From JAWXBM01 sp034440115 (GTDB taxonomy: Bacteria > Pseudomonadota > Gammaproteobacteria > Xanthomonadales > SZUA-36), in NCBI GenBank assembly GCA_034440115.1, contig JAWXBM010000129.1, positions 1 through 34,345 of the forward strand: a stretch of DNA of 34,345 nucleotides. The letters run 5' to 3'. Below the pieces are notes generated by a model that was not told where the DNA came from, did not search any database, and saw only the letters and a list, made by a program, of their open reading frames with translations. This document shows positions 23,344-31,389 of the stretch, piece after piece. The translations under genes and the position numbers were made by a program. Numbering within the stretch: the first letter of the stretch is position 1; every line of letters begins with the position of its first letter.

Positions 23344-24429
23344 TCAGCTGGCAGTGCGAGTGCAAACGGATCGCTCGTGCCATTCGAGCAGTTTCTTTTT
23401 CACCATGGCCGGTGTAACCAGATCCATCACGCCGGGTACTTCAATACGGGTACCCCAGCGTAGGTCTTCTGCCGCCTTGCCTCTGAAAGTTCGCGCTGCT
23501 TGTGGAAATTGATCAACACTCAAATGCAGGCTGTTGAAGGGGCCAGAGCGTCGTGCCCAGGTCGCGGCATAAAGCCCCAGCACCGGCGTACCCAACGCAT
23601 TGGCAATGTGTACCGGCCCGGAATCGGGTGAAATCAACAGATCGGCAGATTGCAGCAGGGCTTTGGATTGTTCCAGCGTGTCCCGCCCAATCAGGTTCTG
23701 GCAGGGATGACGCATCATTTGGGCAATTTCCATCCCGGTCCTTCTTTCCAGTTCACCGGGTCCACCGGAAAGCAGTATTCTGGCACCCAGTTGCTCGATG
23801 GCGAAGTCAGCAATTTCCGCGTAATGGGCAGCCGGCCAATTGCGCAGCACGTGACTGGAACAGGGGCTGATCACAATATTCGGTCTGTCGGACTCCAGCC
23901 ATTGTCCCGCCCAATCCCTGGCTTCCTCAGTTACAGGCAGATTCCAGACGGGAGGGCCAGCGGGCAGTCCGAGGGCCCGCGTAAACTCCAGAAAACCTTC
24001 AACCTGATGTTGCTGGGGAATATTCGCCACCTGTTCATTGGTAAACCAGTGATGAAAATCCCTCGACCGGGCACGGTTCCATCCCAGGCGAGTGGGTGCT
24101 TTGATCATCAGAGACAGCAAGTTTGCTCTTGCCGCCACTTGCATATGCAACAACACATCAAAACGCCGCGTTTTGAGTTGCTGGCATAACTGGCGCACGG
24201 TGCCCCAACCACCGCGCTTGTCAAACTCCAGCATCTCCACGCCTTGCAATCCGGACATCAACCGGTGCTCCAGTTTGCCTATAATCCAGGTCAGCCGGGT
24301 GTTGGGCCAATGGGTTTGCAGGCAACGAATTACCGGCAAAACATGGGTAGCGTCGCCCAGGGCTGACAGTCGCAGGATGCAAATCGAAAACGGTGGCGCG
24401 GGCAGCGAGTTCATCGGATTCTTTCCCAT
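23344..24429 (-). CDS. Glycosyltransferase family 9 (heptosyltransferase-like)
   Basis: A 361-residue GT-B enzyme of the ADP-heptose:LPS heptosyltransferase family, acting at the cytoplasmic face of the inner membrane. ILRLSALGDATHVLPVIRCL (about 18-37) is the N-terminal acceptor-side motif and SPDSGPVHIANALGTPVLGL (about 268-287) the donor-side motif. Residues 1-5 may not be translated: the sixth codon, at 24414, is a Met preceded by a better ribosome site (GGGAAAG) than the first. It converges on metB with only 15 bases between them and diverges from kdkA, which phosphorylates the Kdo next to the first heptose, so an inner-core role is plausible. Confidence 0.9.
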   Translation of the reverse strand: MGKNPMNSLPAPPFSICILRLSALGDATHVLPVIRCLQTHWPNTRLTWIIGKLEHRLMSGLQGVEMLEFDKRGGWGTVRQLCQQLKTRRFDVLLHMQVAARANLLSLMIKAPTRLGWNRARSRDFHHWFTNEQVANIPQQHQVEGFLEFTRALGLPAGPPVWNLPVTEEARDWAGQWLESDRPNIVISPCSSHVLRNWPAAHYAEIADFAIEQLGARILLSGGPGELERRTGMEIAQMMRHPCQNLIGRDTLEQSKALLQSADLLISPDSGPVHIANALGTPVLGLYAATWARRSGPFNSLHLSVDQFPQAARTFRGKAAEDLRWGTRIEVPGVMDLVTPAMVKKKLLEWHERSVCTRTAS

Positions 24430-24482
24430 TCCTCATTGACGCTGAAAAGCAGCCAACGCACAATGTCGACCGGTATGGTTGG

Positions 24483-25205
24483 ATGCAACTGAAATTAGAG
24501 AAAACAGGTTCCCGGGCCATTGTATACGATGCCAATCGTATCTCGCAGCCCGACGCCAGCCTGTTCGAGCCTGATTTTTGGTATCGGTCTGGATCAGTGG
24601 TTGGTAAGGCTGTTGGGCGCGGAAATGCCCTTATGTTGGATACACCCTTTGGCCCGGCGGTATTGCGCCGGTATTTGCGGGGCGGAGGCGCTGCAAAATT
24701 CAGCCGTGACCGCTACCTTTTTCTCGGTTATTCACGTTCACGGCCCATCACGGAAGCTACAATTACAGCTAGATTGTTCGCGCTGGGCTTACCTGTTCCT
24801 GAAGTGCTGGGGGGTATCTGCCAGCGGCATGGTCTCAGTTATTCGGGGGCTTTGCTGACCCAAAGGATTGCGAATGTCACGCCATTGGCTGATGTGCTGG
24901 TCAGCGGTGACAGCGGGGACGGCATGTGGCAGCGTATAGGACATTGCATCCGTCGCTTTCATGACGCCGGTGTATGTCACGCTGATCTGAATGTGCGAAA
25001 TATTCTGGTTGATAACCGCAACACTATTTGGTTGATCGACTTTGATCGCGCCAGGTTTCTCGCACCCAATAGCAGAAAGCTGACCAATAACCTGCAAAGA
25101 CTGTTGCGTTCTTTGCGCAAACAGAAGCAATTACCGGACGCACAATTGGATAACTTTTGGCGTCACTTGATGCTTGGCTACAATAGCAATCAGCGGCCAG
25201 TTTGA
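24483..25205 (+). CDS. kdkA: 3-Deoxy-D-manno-octulosonic acid (Kdo) kinase
   Basis: KdkA phosphorylates the 4-OH of the single Kdo on lipid A. From ATG 24483 the product is 240 residues, the size of the Haemophilus enzyme. It has a protein-kinase-like fold with the catalytic HADLNVRNILVD (166-177; D168, N173) and metal-binding LIDFDRAR (184-191). The N-terminal half carries LRRYLRGGGAAKFSRDRYLF (61-80). The upstream in-frame extension would run into the divergent GT9 gene and is rejected. Only about 50 bases separate the two divergent starts, so their promoters must overlap. Confidence 0.9.
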   Translation: MQLKLEKTGSRAIVYDANRISQPDASLFEPDFWYRSGSVVGKAVGRGNALMLDTPFGPAVLRRYLRGGGAAKFSRDRYLFLGYSRSRPITEATITARLFALGLPVPEVLGGICQRHGLSYSGALLTQRIANVTPLADVLVSGDSGDGMWQRIGHCIRRFHDAGVCHADLNVRNILVDNRNTIWLIDFDRARFLAPNSRKLTNNLQRLLRSLRKQKQLPDAQLDNFWRHLMLGYNSNQRPV

Positions 25206-25225
25206 TTGGGGTAGGATGATTTATT

Positions 25226-25813
25226 GTGTGGCGTAGAAAAACCAGGAAAATTGCCACCGCCACAAGCGCTGTAGAGAAAACATCGCTGCGTGTGGTGGAG
25301 TCCAATCGCATGGTGTTGGTGGCTGCCAATGCAGATTTGGTGCGAGCCGATTTGGAAGGTGTAGTGCCTCTGGGGGACATGCTGGAGGCGCAGGTGCCAG
25401 AAAACTGGCCGCCAGAACTGTATGACCGTGAAGCCATGGAATATGCCCTGCGCATGCTCGACGACACGACCGTCCCAGGGTGGTCATTCTGGTATCTGTT
25501 GAAGCGTTCAGAACAGCCACCCCAACTGCTCGGTATTTGTGGTTTCAAAGGGCGTCCGGATGCAGCGGGTTCAGCCGAAATCGGCTATTCTATAATCTCG
25601 CAATTTCGCAATCAGGGGTTTGCTTCAGAAGCAGTTGATCGCCTGGTCCGTTGGGCATTCAGCCACCAAATCGTGCATGAGGTCAGTGCTGAAACCCTGC
25701 CGCATTTGCCGTCTTCCATTCGTGTTATGAAAAAGAACGGGTTCGAATTTGTCGGTGCCGGTTCAGAACGAGGAGTCGTCCGTTATGCTGTGCAACGTCC
25801 AGACCGGCGTTAA
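25226..25813 (+). CDS. GNAT-family N-acetyltransferase (RimJ/RimL-like)
   Basis: A 195-residue acetyl-CoA-dependent acyltransferase. The hallmarks are LLGICGFKG (beta 4), EIGYSIISQFRNQGFASEAV with the pyrophosphate loop, and a C-terminal SSIRVMKKNGFEFVG typical of the RimJ/RimL subgroup that acetylates protein N termini or small amines. Start is taken as GTG 25226; no ATG lies closer to the domain start except 25311. It is 20 bases after kdkA and overlaps the next gene. Substrate unknown. Confidence 0.8.
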   Translation: MWRRKTRKIATATSAVEKTSLRVVESNRMVLVAANADLVRADLEGVVPLGDMLEAQVPENWPPELYDREAMEYALRMLDDTTVPGWSFWYLLKRSEQPPQLLGICGFKGRPDAAGSAEIGYSIISQFRNQGFASEAVDRLVRWAFSHQIVHEVSAETLPHLPSSIRVMKKNGFEFVGAGSERGVVRYAVQRPDRR

Positions 25814-26618
25814 GAAGGTGACAGTCAAATCAAGCATAGTGCTTGCCACGCTGATGAGCCTGAGCGTTCATGCAGATGTTGTGGTTCAGCGATTGGCCAA
25901 TGATGGCGTTATCCTCAGTGATGGTGAATCAACCCGCGTCATGATAGACGGTATGGTGGCTGATCCTTATTCCGTTTATGGGGGCTTACCTGCTGAACTT
26001 ATTTCCGATTTTAGAAACGCCAGCGGTCCTTTTGCGAAAATTAATCTGGTTTTGGTCAGCCATCAGCACAATGACCACAATCAACCCGACCATGCCTGCA
26101 ATTTCATTCAGAACAGCATAGGGATACTGGCTACTTCGCAGCAGGTAGTCGACCTGATGCGGGAGAAATGCCGCCAGTTTGTACTTTCCAGTCCTCGGAT
26201 TCAGATCATAGACCCTTTACATGAAGAAGCGGTGAACCTGCGTGTATCCGATGCAAATGTCAGTATTTTTTTGCTCAGCCACGGCGGCGGCAAATATGCA
26301 CCAATCAAGAATTTGGGACATCTGGTGGATCTGGGTGGCATGCGTGTGTTGCATATTGGTGATGCCGCCATGGAAGAGCCGGATTTCGAAACAGCCGCTG
26401 TGGCCGATATGAAAGTCGATATCGCTCTGATTCCATTCTGGTACTTTCAACCCGGACCGGGTGGTGGCATGATTCGGCGCTATCTGACCGCCAAGCACAT
26501 GGTGGCCACACACATTCCTCCGGGTGAAATGGCGGAAGTCAAAGAGTATCTGCGGGTTGAGTATCCCAATGTGGTGGTACTGGAGAATCCCATGGACGAG
26601 ATTCGCTTCGAAGATTGA
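25785..26618 (+). CDS. Exported metallo-beta-lactamase-fold hydrolase
   Basis: From ATG 25785 (AGGAG nine bases upstream, 25771-25775) the product is 277 residues; GTG 25818, just after the acetyltransferase stop, is an alternative. A signal-peptide-like segment runs to about residue 30 (IVLATLMSLSVHA). The MBL motif H-x-H-x-D-H is SHQHNDHN (92-99); later ligands are probably SHGGGKY, IGDAAMEE and ATHIPPG. Proteins of this shape include lactonases and UlaG-like enzymes. Export to the periplasm is inferred from the leader. Overlap with the acetyltransferase gene suggests co-translation. Substrate unknown. Confidence 0.8.
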   Translation: MLCNVQTGVKKVTVKSSIVLATLMSLSVHADVVVQRLANDGVILSDGESTRVMIDGMVADPYSVYGGLPAELISDFRNASGPFAKINLVLVSHQHNDHNQPDHACNFIQNSIGILATSQQVVDLMREKCRQFVLSSPRIQIIDPLHEEAVNLRVSDANVSIFLLSHGGGKYAPIKNLGHLVDLGGMRVLHIGDAAMEEPDFETAAVADMKVDIALIPFWYFQPGPGGGMIRRYLTAKHMVATHIPPGEMAEVKEYLRVEYPNVVVLENPMDEIRFED

Positions 26619-26663
26619 TGGTGCGGCTTTGACTCAAGGAGCATCTGATTTTTTACCCAACCT

Positions 26664-27008
26664 TCATTTTTTGCACCACTTGAGATAGACCAGCCAACCA
26701 ATCAGGCACGCTCCGGCCAAGATGTGAACGATACCGGTCGCATTTCCATGCTTCCAGTTTGCCGCCATGGTGATGGCCACACCCAATCCACAAACAGCAC
26801 TGAATCCTATGGGTTGTATGGCTTCAATCCGCTTGGTGCTAAATCGTTGGATGGCTAAATAAATCAGCGGTGCCGTTGCCGCCAAAAGCAAGCCGAGCCA
26901 AGACATCCACGGTGACATGTTGCGCCAGAGTTGAAGCCCCGCGTAGAGGCTCAATAGCACCAAGATCAGTAAAAACAGGGAAATAAAAGCTGAGCGCAAA
27001 AAATTCAT
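26664..27008 (-). CDS. Small membrane protein, unknown function
   Basis: A 114-residue protein with four hydrophobic segments (about 5-27, 33-52, 68-83 and 92-108) and short basic loops, ending LKWCKK. I do not recognise a family. It is transcribed away from the cyclophilin gene, with a TATGAT-like -10 on the minus strand shortly before its ATG. Its coding status is supported by the hydrophobic periodicity and by the lack of any other gene in this stretch. Confidence 0.6.
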   Translation of the reverse strand: MNFLRSAFISLFLLILVLLSLYAGLQLWRNMSPWMSWLGLLLAATAPLIYLAIQRFSTKRIEAIQPIGFSAVCGLGVAITMAANWKHGNATGIVHILAGACLIGWLVYLKWCKK

Positions 27009-27059
27009 GATGAAGGGTTATCATAAAACAATACGATTGAAAATATTTGGGAGAAAGGA

Positions 27060-27695
27060 ATGAGTTCGCTATGCGGTAGTCGCTTTTTCAACAAACTGAA
27101 TTTCGTTGGCTTATTGCTGGCTGGAGTGCTTTCATTCAGCCGGGCAGGTCTGGCTGATTGTCCTTGCGCAGTAGATGAAGTGTTGCCGGATAACATGTTT
27201 CCTTCCGTCAAAATTGAAACATCCATGGGTGAATTTGTCATTGAACTGAACCGCATGCGTGCTCCTATCACAGCGAATAATTTCTTAGGCTATGTTCTGG
27301 ATGGTCATTATGACAACACGATATTTCATCGGGTGATGCCGGGATTCGTGGTGCAGGGGGGTGGCTTTACGGCGGATTTGGCAGAGAAGCCATTGCGACC
27401 GTCGATTTACAATGAGTCCGGCAATGGTCTGGAGAACCTGCCCATGAGTGTTGCCATGGCGCGTTATGAGGATCCGCATTCTGCTAGCAGCCAGTTTTAT
27501 GTCAATCTGGCAGCCAATGCATCGCTGGACCCCAATTCACGCAGTTGGGGATATGCCGTTTTTGGTTCGGTGGTTTCAGGCCAGGATGTGGTTGAGGCCA
27601 TCGGGGCAGTTACTACCGCATATAGTGAGGGCCTGGATGCAACCGATGTCCCTGTTCAAACTGTCATGCTGAAGAAAGCCAGTGTCGTTGAATGA
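27060..27695 (+). CDS. Periplasmic cyclophilin-type peptidyl-prolyl isomerase
   Basis: A 211-residue PpiA-like isomerase. Residues 1-32 look like a signal peptide (LNFVGLLLAGVLSFSRAGLA). The cyclophilin core has YDNTIFHRVMPGFVVQGGGF (84-103; catalytic R91 with the F96 region), PMSVAMAR and SSQFYVNL (143-150), WGYAVFGSVVSGQDVVEAI near 160-180. The bacterial short form ends shortly after. GGGAGAAAGGA supplies a strong ribosome site. A dicysteine stretch CPC at 34-36 follows the leader, which is unusual and could be a lipid or disulfide site. Confidence 0.92.
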   Translation: MSSLCGSRFFNKLNFVGLLLAGVLSFSRAGLADCPCAVDEVLPDNMFPSVKIETSMGEFVIELNRMRAPITANNFLGYVLDGHYDNTIFHRVMPGFVVQGGGFTADLAEKPLRPSIYNESGNGLENLPMSVAMARYEDPHSASSQFYVNLAANASLDPNSRSWGYAVFGSVVSGQDVVEAIGAVTTAYSEGLDATDVPVQTVMLKKASVVE

Positions 27696-27729
27696 CCTCA
27701 CAGTGATTTTCCTGGAGACATAGCAAAGC

Positions 27730-28653
27730 ATGGCCGAAGAATCAGCAATTTCCGCTGTCGAGCGTTCACGTAAGACGACGAGGGCCCGTGAGATCTGGTT
27801 GATGGTTGCCTTGGGCGTGGTGGTTCTGCTGTCGTCGCTTAATTTTGTTGATGATTACGCTGAAACGGATCTGGACTCGTTATTTCAACGCGCCCTGATT
27901 ACCTTTGCCTTGGCCAGAACACTGAATGGAGTAATTTCGGCAGTGCAAGGAACCGAGGTCGCGCTGCAGCCTGCTGGAGTTGGGCTGACACTGACTCCGG
28001 GTGAGATTCTGGACCCGATCAACGACCTGGTAGAGCGGTTTTCGTGGATCATGCTGGGAGCCACGATTTCTTTAGGAATTCAGCAGGTCATGCTGGATGT
28101 CGGCCAATGGTGGGGCTTGCGTTCTTTATTGGCAGTATTGGCGCTTGCCTGGCTTATCCTTCGATTACATAGAAAGCGAAAATCACTGACTGAGCATTCT
28201 GCATTTGAACGAGCGCTGTTTTACGCTCTGGTCGCTGCGATTTTCATACGCTTTGCGGTGCCAGTGGCGTTGATCGCCAATGAGGTTGTGTATGACCTGT
28301 TCCTGGAGTCCCGTTATCTGGCCAGCACGCAAGAGTTGGCAATGGCAGGTGAGACGATCGAAGGCATAGAAACTGGAAAGGATGGTATTCCAGGCTCTGG
28401 TACTCCGGTTTCGAAGGCTCCAGCCAAATCAATTTTTGGTCAGGTGATTGATGGCGCCCGCAAAACGCTTGATTTCGAGCGGCGACTTGAAGATATCAAA
28501 CAGAAAACCAGCAACCTGATTGAGCATCTGGTGCAATTGAGTGTGGTGTTTATTCTTCAAACCGGTGTGCTTCCCCTGGCTTTTTTGTGGTTAATCCTGT
28601 CTTTATTTCGTTTTATAATGAATTTAAGGCCTGCTAGACGACTTGCCGGGTAG
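27730..28653 (+). CDS. Polytopic membrane protein, unknown function
   Basis: A 307-residue protein with hydrophobic segments at about 23-37, 103-125, 130-146, 165-190 and 272-298, and an amphipathic, charged region (about 235-268) before the last helix. The first loop contains a stretch TEVALQPAGVGLTLTPGEILDPINDL that may face the periplasm. I recognise no family. It follows the cyclophilin gene by 34 bases and may share its transcript. No clear terminator follows; the next 348 bases hold the candidate small RNA. Confidence 0.65.
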   Translation: MAEESAISAVERSRKTTRAREIWLMVALGVVVLLSSLNFVDDYAETDLDSLFQRALITFALARTLNGVISAVQGTEVALQPAGVGLTLTPGEILDPINDLVERFSWIMLGATISLGIQQVMLDVGQWWGLRSLLAVLALAWLILRLHRKRKSLTEHSAFERALFYALVAAIFIRFAVPVALIANEVVYDLFLESRYLASTQELAMAGETIEGIETGKDGIPGSGTPVSKAPAKSIFGQVIDGARKTLDFERRLEDIKQKTSNLIEHLVQLSVVFILQTGVLPLAFLWLILSLFRFIMNLRPARRLAG

Positions 28654-28723
28654 GTCACATAGTTGATTTTTCTAAGCTTTTTGCTCGATGTAAAAATATT
28701 TTCAAAAATATTGATTTCAAATA

Positions 28724-28752
28724 TTGACAATAATGTCCAATAGGAACAGTAT
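28724..28752 (+). promoter_or_regulatory. Promoter of a candidate small RNA
   Basis: A perfect -35 TTGACA (28724-28729), 17 bases, and CAGTAT (28747-28752, three of six consensus bases). The region upstream is very AT-rich (AAAAATATTTTCAAAAATATT at 28692-28712), like an UP element. Expected start near 28759. Confidence 0.6.
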
Positions 28753-28758
28753 TGTCAC

Positions 28759-28918
28759 ACAGAAGGCAATGTAAGGTTTCAAGGGGGGAAGCAGGAATCA
28801 ATCAGACAACTGATTGCCTGGTGCCGATGGGGGAAACATCAGGCATGTGCGGACAGTTTCTGATTTTTTCTGCAACGGAGTGAGGTCTGGGTTAGAAATA
28901 GCCCAGGCCTCGCTTTTT
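28759..28918 (+). ncRNA. Candidate small RNA (about 160 nt)
   Basis: The 348-base gap between two genes holds a promoter, two internal hairpins and a strong terminator, and no good open frame. Hairpin 1 is CAATCA (28799-28804) with TGATTG (28811-28816). Hairpin 2 is TGCCGATG (28822-28829) with CATC-A-GGCA (28837-28845), exposing the loop GGGGAAA. The terminator is at 28882-28918. GGA triplets occur at AGGAA (28794), GGGGA (loop 2), CGGAC (28860) and CGGAG (28876), a pattern that would suit CsrA/RsmA binding. It matches no RNA family I know. It could also be a leader of the gene at 29002. Confidence 0.55.
28882..28918 (+). terminator. Strong Rho-independent terminator
   Basis: GAGGTCTGGGTTA (28882-28894) pairs along 13 positions, two of them G-T, with TAGCCCAGGCCTC (28899-28911) around a GAAA loop, followed by GCTTTTT. 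It lies 84 bases before the next start codon. Confidence 0.9.
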
Positions 28919-29001
28919 ATTGTGCTTGAATTTCTATAATCTTTTTTCATTGCCTCTATCCAACAATTCTTATTTAGTCAGGGGGTTAACGAGGAGGCTT
29001 T

Positions 29002-29856
29002 ATGCCGGATCCCAGGGACGCTCAGTTACAGGAAGTTACGATATTAACCCGAGCTGTTGAAAACGTTTTCCGCAAGTTGATTCGATTTTTGGTGGGCAGA
29101 ATTTCACTGGTTAAGCTGCAGGAGATGATTAGCTATATTTATGTCCAGGAGTCAGAAAATCTGCTAAGAGAAGAATTTTCTGGTAAGAATATTCCGCTCA
29201 CAAAATTGGCGTTGCTTACGGGGCTAGATACTCGAGCTATTACAAGCATGCGTGAGACGATTGAAGAAAGCTCAGGTGAATTCCAGCAAATTTTGTTGAA
29301 AGACCTGACGCCTGAAAGTGCAATTGTGGAGGCATGGGCTGCAAAAATAAAAAAGACTTCTGATCCTGAAAATGACGAGTTGCGGACTTTAAAGTTTGGT
29401 GGGGAAGAAGAGGAATTCGAAAAACTAGTGAGGTCAACGATTACTACGCGTGGCTTGACCATTCAGTCTTTGATTCAAACTCTTTTGGCTACGAACAGTA
29501 TTAGCATTGATAAAAAACGTAAGAAATTAAAACTTCTAGTAGACCATTATTCACCATATCTGTCTAACGATGAGCCAAATATGGTTAATGCGGCTTTTTC
29601 TGCGGTATCGAATCTTATTTCAACAATTCAATACAACGTAACAGCTAGTGTTGATGAGCGTATGTTTCAGCGACAAGTTTGGACTTTTCGTTTACCACCC
29701 GCGAAACTTTTAGCATTCCGTAAATCCATGAGAGATTTGCTAAAAGGTATGGAGCAGGAATCAAAAGACCAAGTTGAGGGTTGGGAGGCAGAGAGTTTTG
29801 ACGCTGATTTGTTGAGTGCGGGTATTGGTTTTTATTATTTTGAAGACCGTGTGTAA
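29002..29856 (+). CDS. DUF6502-like protein with putative HTH
   Basis: A 284-residue soluble protein. The N-terminal third (LIRFLVGRISLVKLQEMISY and ESENLLREEF, then IPLTKLALLTGLDTRAITSM, about 63-82) reads like a winged-helix/HTH module, and the rest is helical and charged. I associate this layout with DUF6502 but cannot confirm it. The ribosome site is strong (GAGGAGG, six bases before ATG). Composition differs from neighbours: two 60-base rows counted (29161-29280) gave about 40-47% GC against 55% in a row of the SUMF1-like gene, with many AT-ending codons. Likely acquired. It sits between the small RNA and the 3' end of tRNA-Arg. Confidence 0.7.
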   Translation: MPDPRDAQLQEVTILTRAVENVFRKLIRFLVGRISLVKLQEMISYIYVQESENLLREEFSGKNIPLTKLALLTGLDTRAITSMRETIEESSGEFQQILLKDLTPESAIVEAWAAKIKKTSDPENDELRTLKFGGEEEEFEKLVRSTITTRGLTIQSLIQTLLATNSISIDKKRKKLKLLVDHYSPYLSNDEPNMVNAAFSAVSNLISTIQYNVTASVDERMFQRQVWTFRLPPAKLLAFRKSMRDLLKGMEQESKDQVEGWEAESFDADLLSAGIGFYYFEDRV

Positions 29857-29912
29857 TTTGATTTTAATGTCAGATTTTTACGTAGTAGTTTAAGTCCAAA
29901 GAAATACAACAA

Positions 29913-29988
29913 TGGCACCCCGAACAGGAATTGAACCTGTGACCTTCCGCTTAGGAGGCGGACGCTCTATCCGCTGAGCTACCGGGGC
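29913..29988 (-). tRNA. tRNA-Arg (anticodon CCU)
   Basis: On the minus strand the 76 bases fold into a full cloverleaf: acceptor GCCCCGG with TCGGGGT, D arm GCTC/GAGC, anticodon stem TCCGC/GCGGA with loop CTCCTAA (anticodon CCT), T arm ACAGG-TTCAATT-CCTGT and an encoded GCCA end. It reads the rare AGG codon. Confidence 0.96.
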
Positions 29989-30059
29989 GTTGAATATCCG
30001 AACAGAGTTTAGCGGCAACTGGCCGCATTGGCCATTCAACAATCAAAAAGCGAACAAGA

Positions 30060-31208
30060 TCAGCCCGATTGTTGGATCAGGTTGATTAACTTCTCAGTGA
30101 TAACCCGATATCGCCAGCCTGACAGTCGTTCAGGTATATCAGTGCCGTTTTCTACTGCCCGTAATAATGATTCCAGCACTTTCCTCGAGGCCAGCAGGGC
30201 AGGATCAACTCCATGAGCCTCCGCTTCAACCAGCACCAGATTGCGCATGTCGCCAATTATTCGTTTCTGGCTTTTGTCCAGTGCTTGAATCGCTTCAACG
30301 GGTTCAGTTGATTTCAAACCTGCCTGAACTGCCGCCAGCAACGCATCCCCATGTCTTTTGAGCGTGCGTTCATGCAGACCTTCAATTTCGTTTAATTGCT
30401 CCAGCGATTCAGGCAATTGCCGCGAAAGCAAAATCAACTCAGCATCGGTTATGACAAATCCCCTGGCCAGGTTCCGGCTGGTGGCTTCCTGCTCCCGCCA
30501 GGCTGCAAGCGCTCTGAGAACTTGCAATTGACCAGCCCCCAGGCTGGCAGCTCCACCCAGCCGCAAATACGCGTCTTGCGGCTGCAGGCTTTCACGGCTT
30601 TGGGCAATCGCCCTGGCTACGTCTTCTTCCAACCACTGCCATTTGTTTTGCCCCAGCAGCGTACTTCGAACCTGGTTGACCAGGGCAGGGAGGAACACGA
30701 CATCAGTTGCGGCATAGTGCAATTGCCTCGAGCTCAACGGCCTGCGCAGCCAGTTGGAGCGGGTCTGGTCTTTATCCACTTCAATGCCAGTCAACCACTT
30801 GATAGCGCTGTGATAGCTCATCTGCAAGGGTTGGCCGGTCATGGCACAGGCGACCTGCGTGTCAGCTACTGGTTGAGGCGAAACCTGCAGTGCATGCCAC
30901 AAAACTTCAAAGTCTTCTGAAGAGCTGTGAAAGACTTTCAGGATGGCCTGATTCTCGAACATGGATTTCAGAGGCGTTAAATCATCAATCTTGATGACAT
31001 CCACCAGCCAGGCCTGTTGCCCGTCTGATACCTGTACCAGCCCCAATTCAGCCCAATAGGTTCGTTCCCGCAGGAATTCTGTATCGATGCCCAGAATCTC
31101 TGCCTGGCTCCAGGCATGAGCTGCCTTTTCAAGTTGCTCATGGGTTTCCAAAAGGGCCGGGTTCAGTGCGGCATGTAATGCTGTTTCAATTTCGTTTGAA
31201 TTTAACAT
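30060..31208 (-). CDS. rnd: Ribonuclease D
   Basis: A 382-residue 3'-5' exoribonuclease involved in tRNA 3'-end trimming. The DEDDy catalytic set is visible: D42 and E44 in GIDTEFLRERTYW, D99 in HSSSEDFEVL, Y165 and D169 in LHYAATDVVFLP. One HRDC domain (about 210-290, LQVLRALAAWREQEA) and a second, weaker one follow. Length fits E. coli RNase D (375). It lies just upstream of tRNA-Arg on the same strand. A 181-base gap separates it from the divergent gene at 31390. Confidence 0.95.
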   Translation of the reverse strand: MLNSNEIETALHAALNPALLETHEQLEKAAHAWSQAEILGIDTEFLRERTYWAELGLVQVSDGQQAWLVDVIKIDDLTPLKSMFENQAILKVFHSSSEDFEVLWHALQVSPQPVADTQVACAMTGQPLQMSYHSAIKWLTGIEVDKDQTRSNWLRRPLSSRQLHYAATDVVFLPALVNQVRSTLLGQNKWQWLEEDVARAIAQSRESLQPQDAYLRLGGAASLGAGQLQVLRALAAWREQEATSRNLARGFVITDAELILLSRQLPESLEQLNEIEGLHERTLKRHGDALLAAVQAGLKSTEPVEAIQALDKSQKRIIGDMRNLVLVEAEAHGVDPALLASRKVLESLLRAVENGTDIPERLSGWRYRVITEKLINLIQQSG

Positions 31209-31265
31209 GAGGACTACTAGAAAATACTTCCCGAAAAGGTTGGTGGCTACTGTTTGTTAACATGA

Positions 31266-31295
31266 TTGTGAAGCAGGTGTCCTGCTTGTTGTAAT
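31266..31295 (+). promoter_or_regulatory. Promoter with an internal palindrome upstream of the SUMF1-like gene
   Basis: TTGTGA (31266-31271) and TGTAAT (31290-31295, five of six) are 18 bases apart. Between them lies a perfect inverted repeat AAGCAGG-TGT-CCTGCTT (31271-31287). A repressor bound there would block polymerase. The gap is shared with rnd, so the site could control either gene. No hairpin-plus-T-run is present, which argues against a terminator. Confidence 0.5.
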
Positions 31296-31389
31296 GGCAG
31301 TTCTGGGGTAAGGTGACGCTTCTACCGATAGGCAATCTGCGTATACCGGGAATCGCCGCAGTGCGAATGTTACAGGCAAGGGACGTTGC

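Noticed and set aside
28759..28918. 6S RNA or c-di-GMP (GEMM) riboswitch
   Set aside because: No long open-bubble duplex as in 6S RNA, and the conserved GEMM tetraloop and receptor sequences are absent.
28654..29912. Integrated element with tRNA-Arg attachment duplication
   Set aside because: I could not find a copy of the tRNA-Arg 3' end in 28654-28780, and there is no integrase gene.
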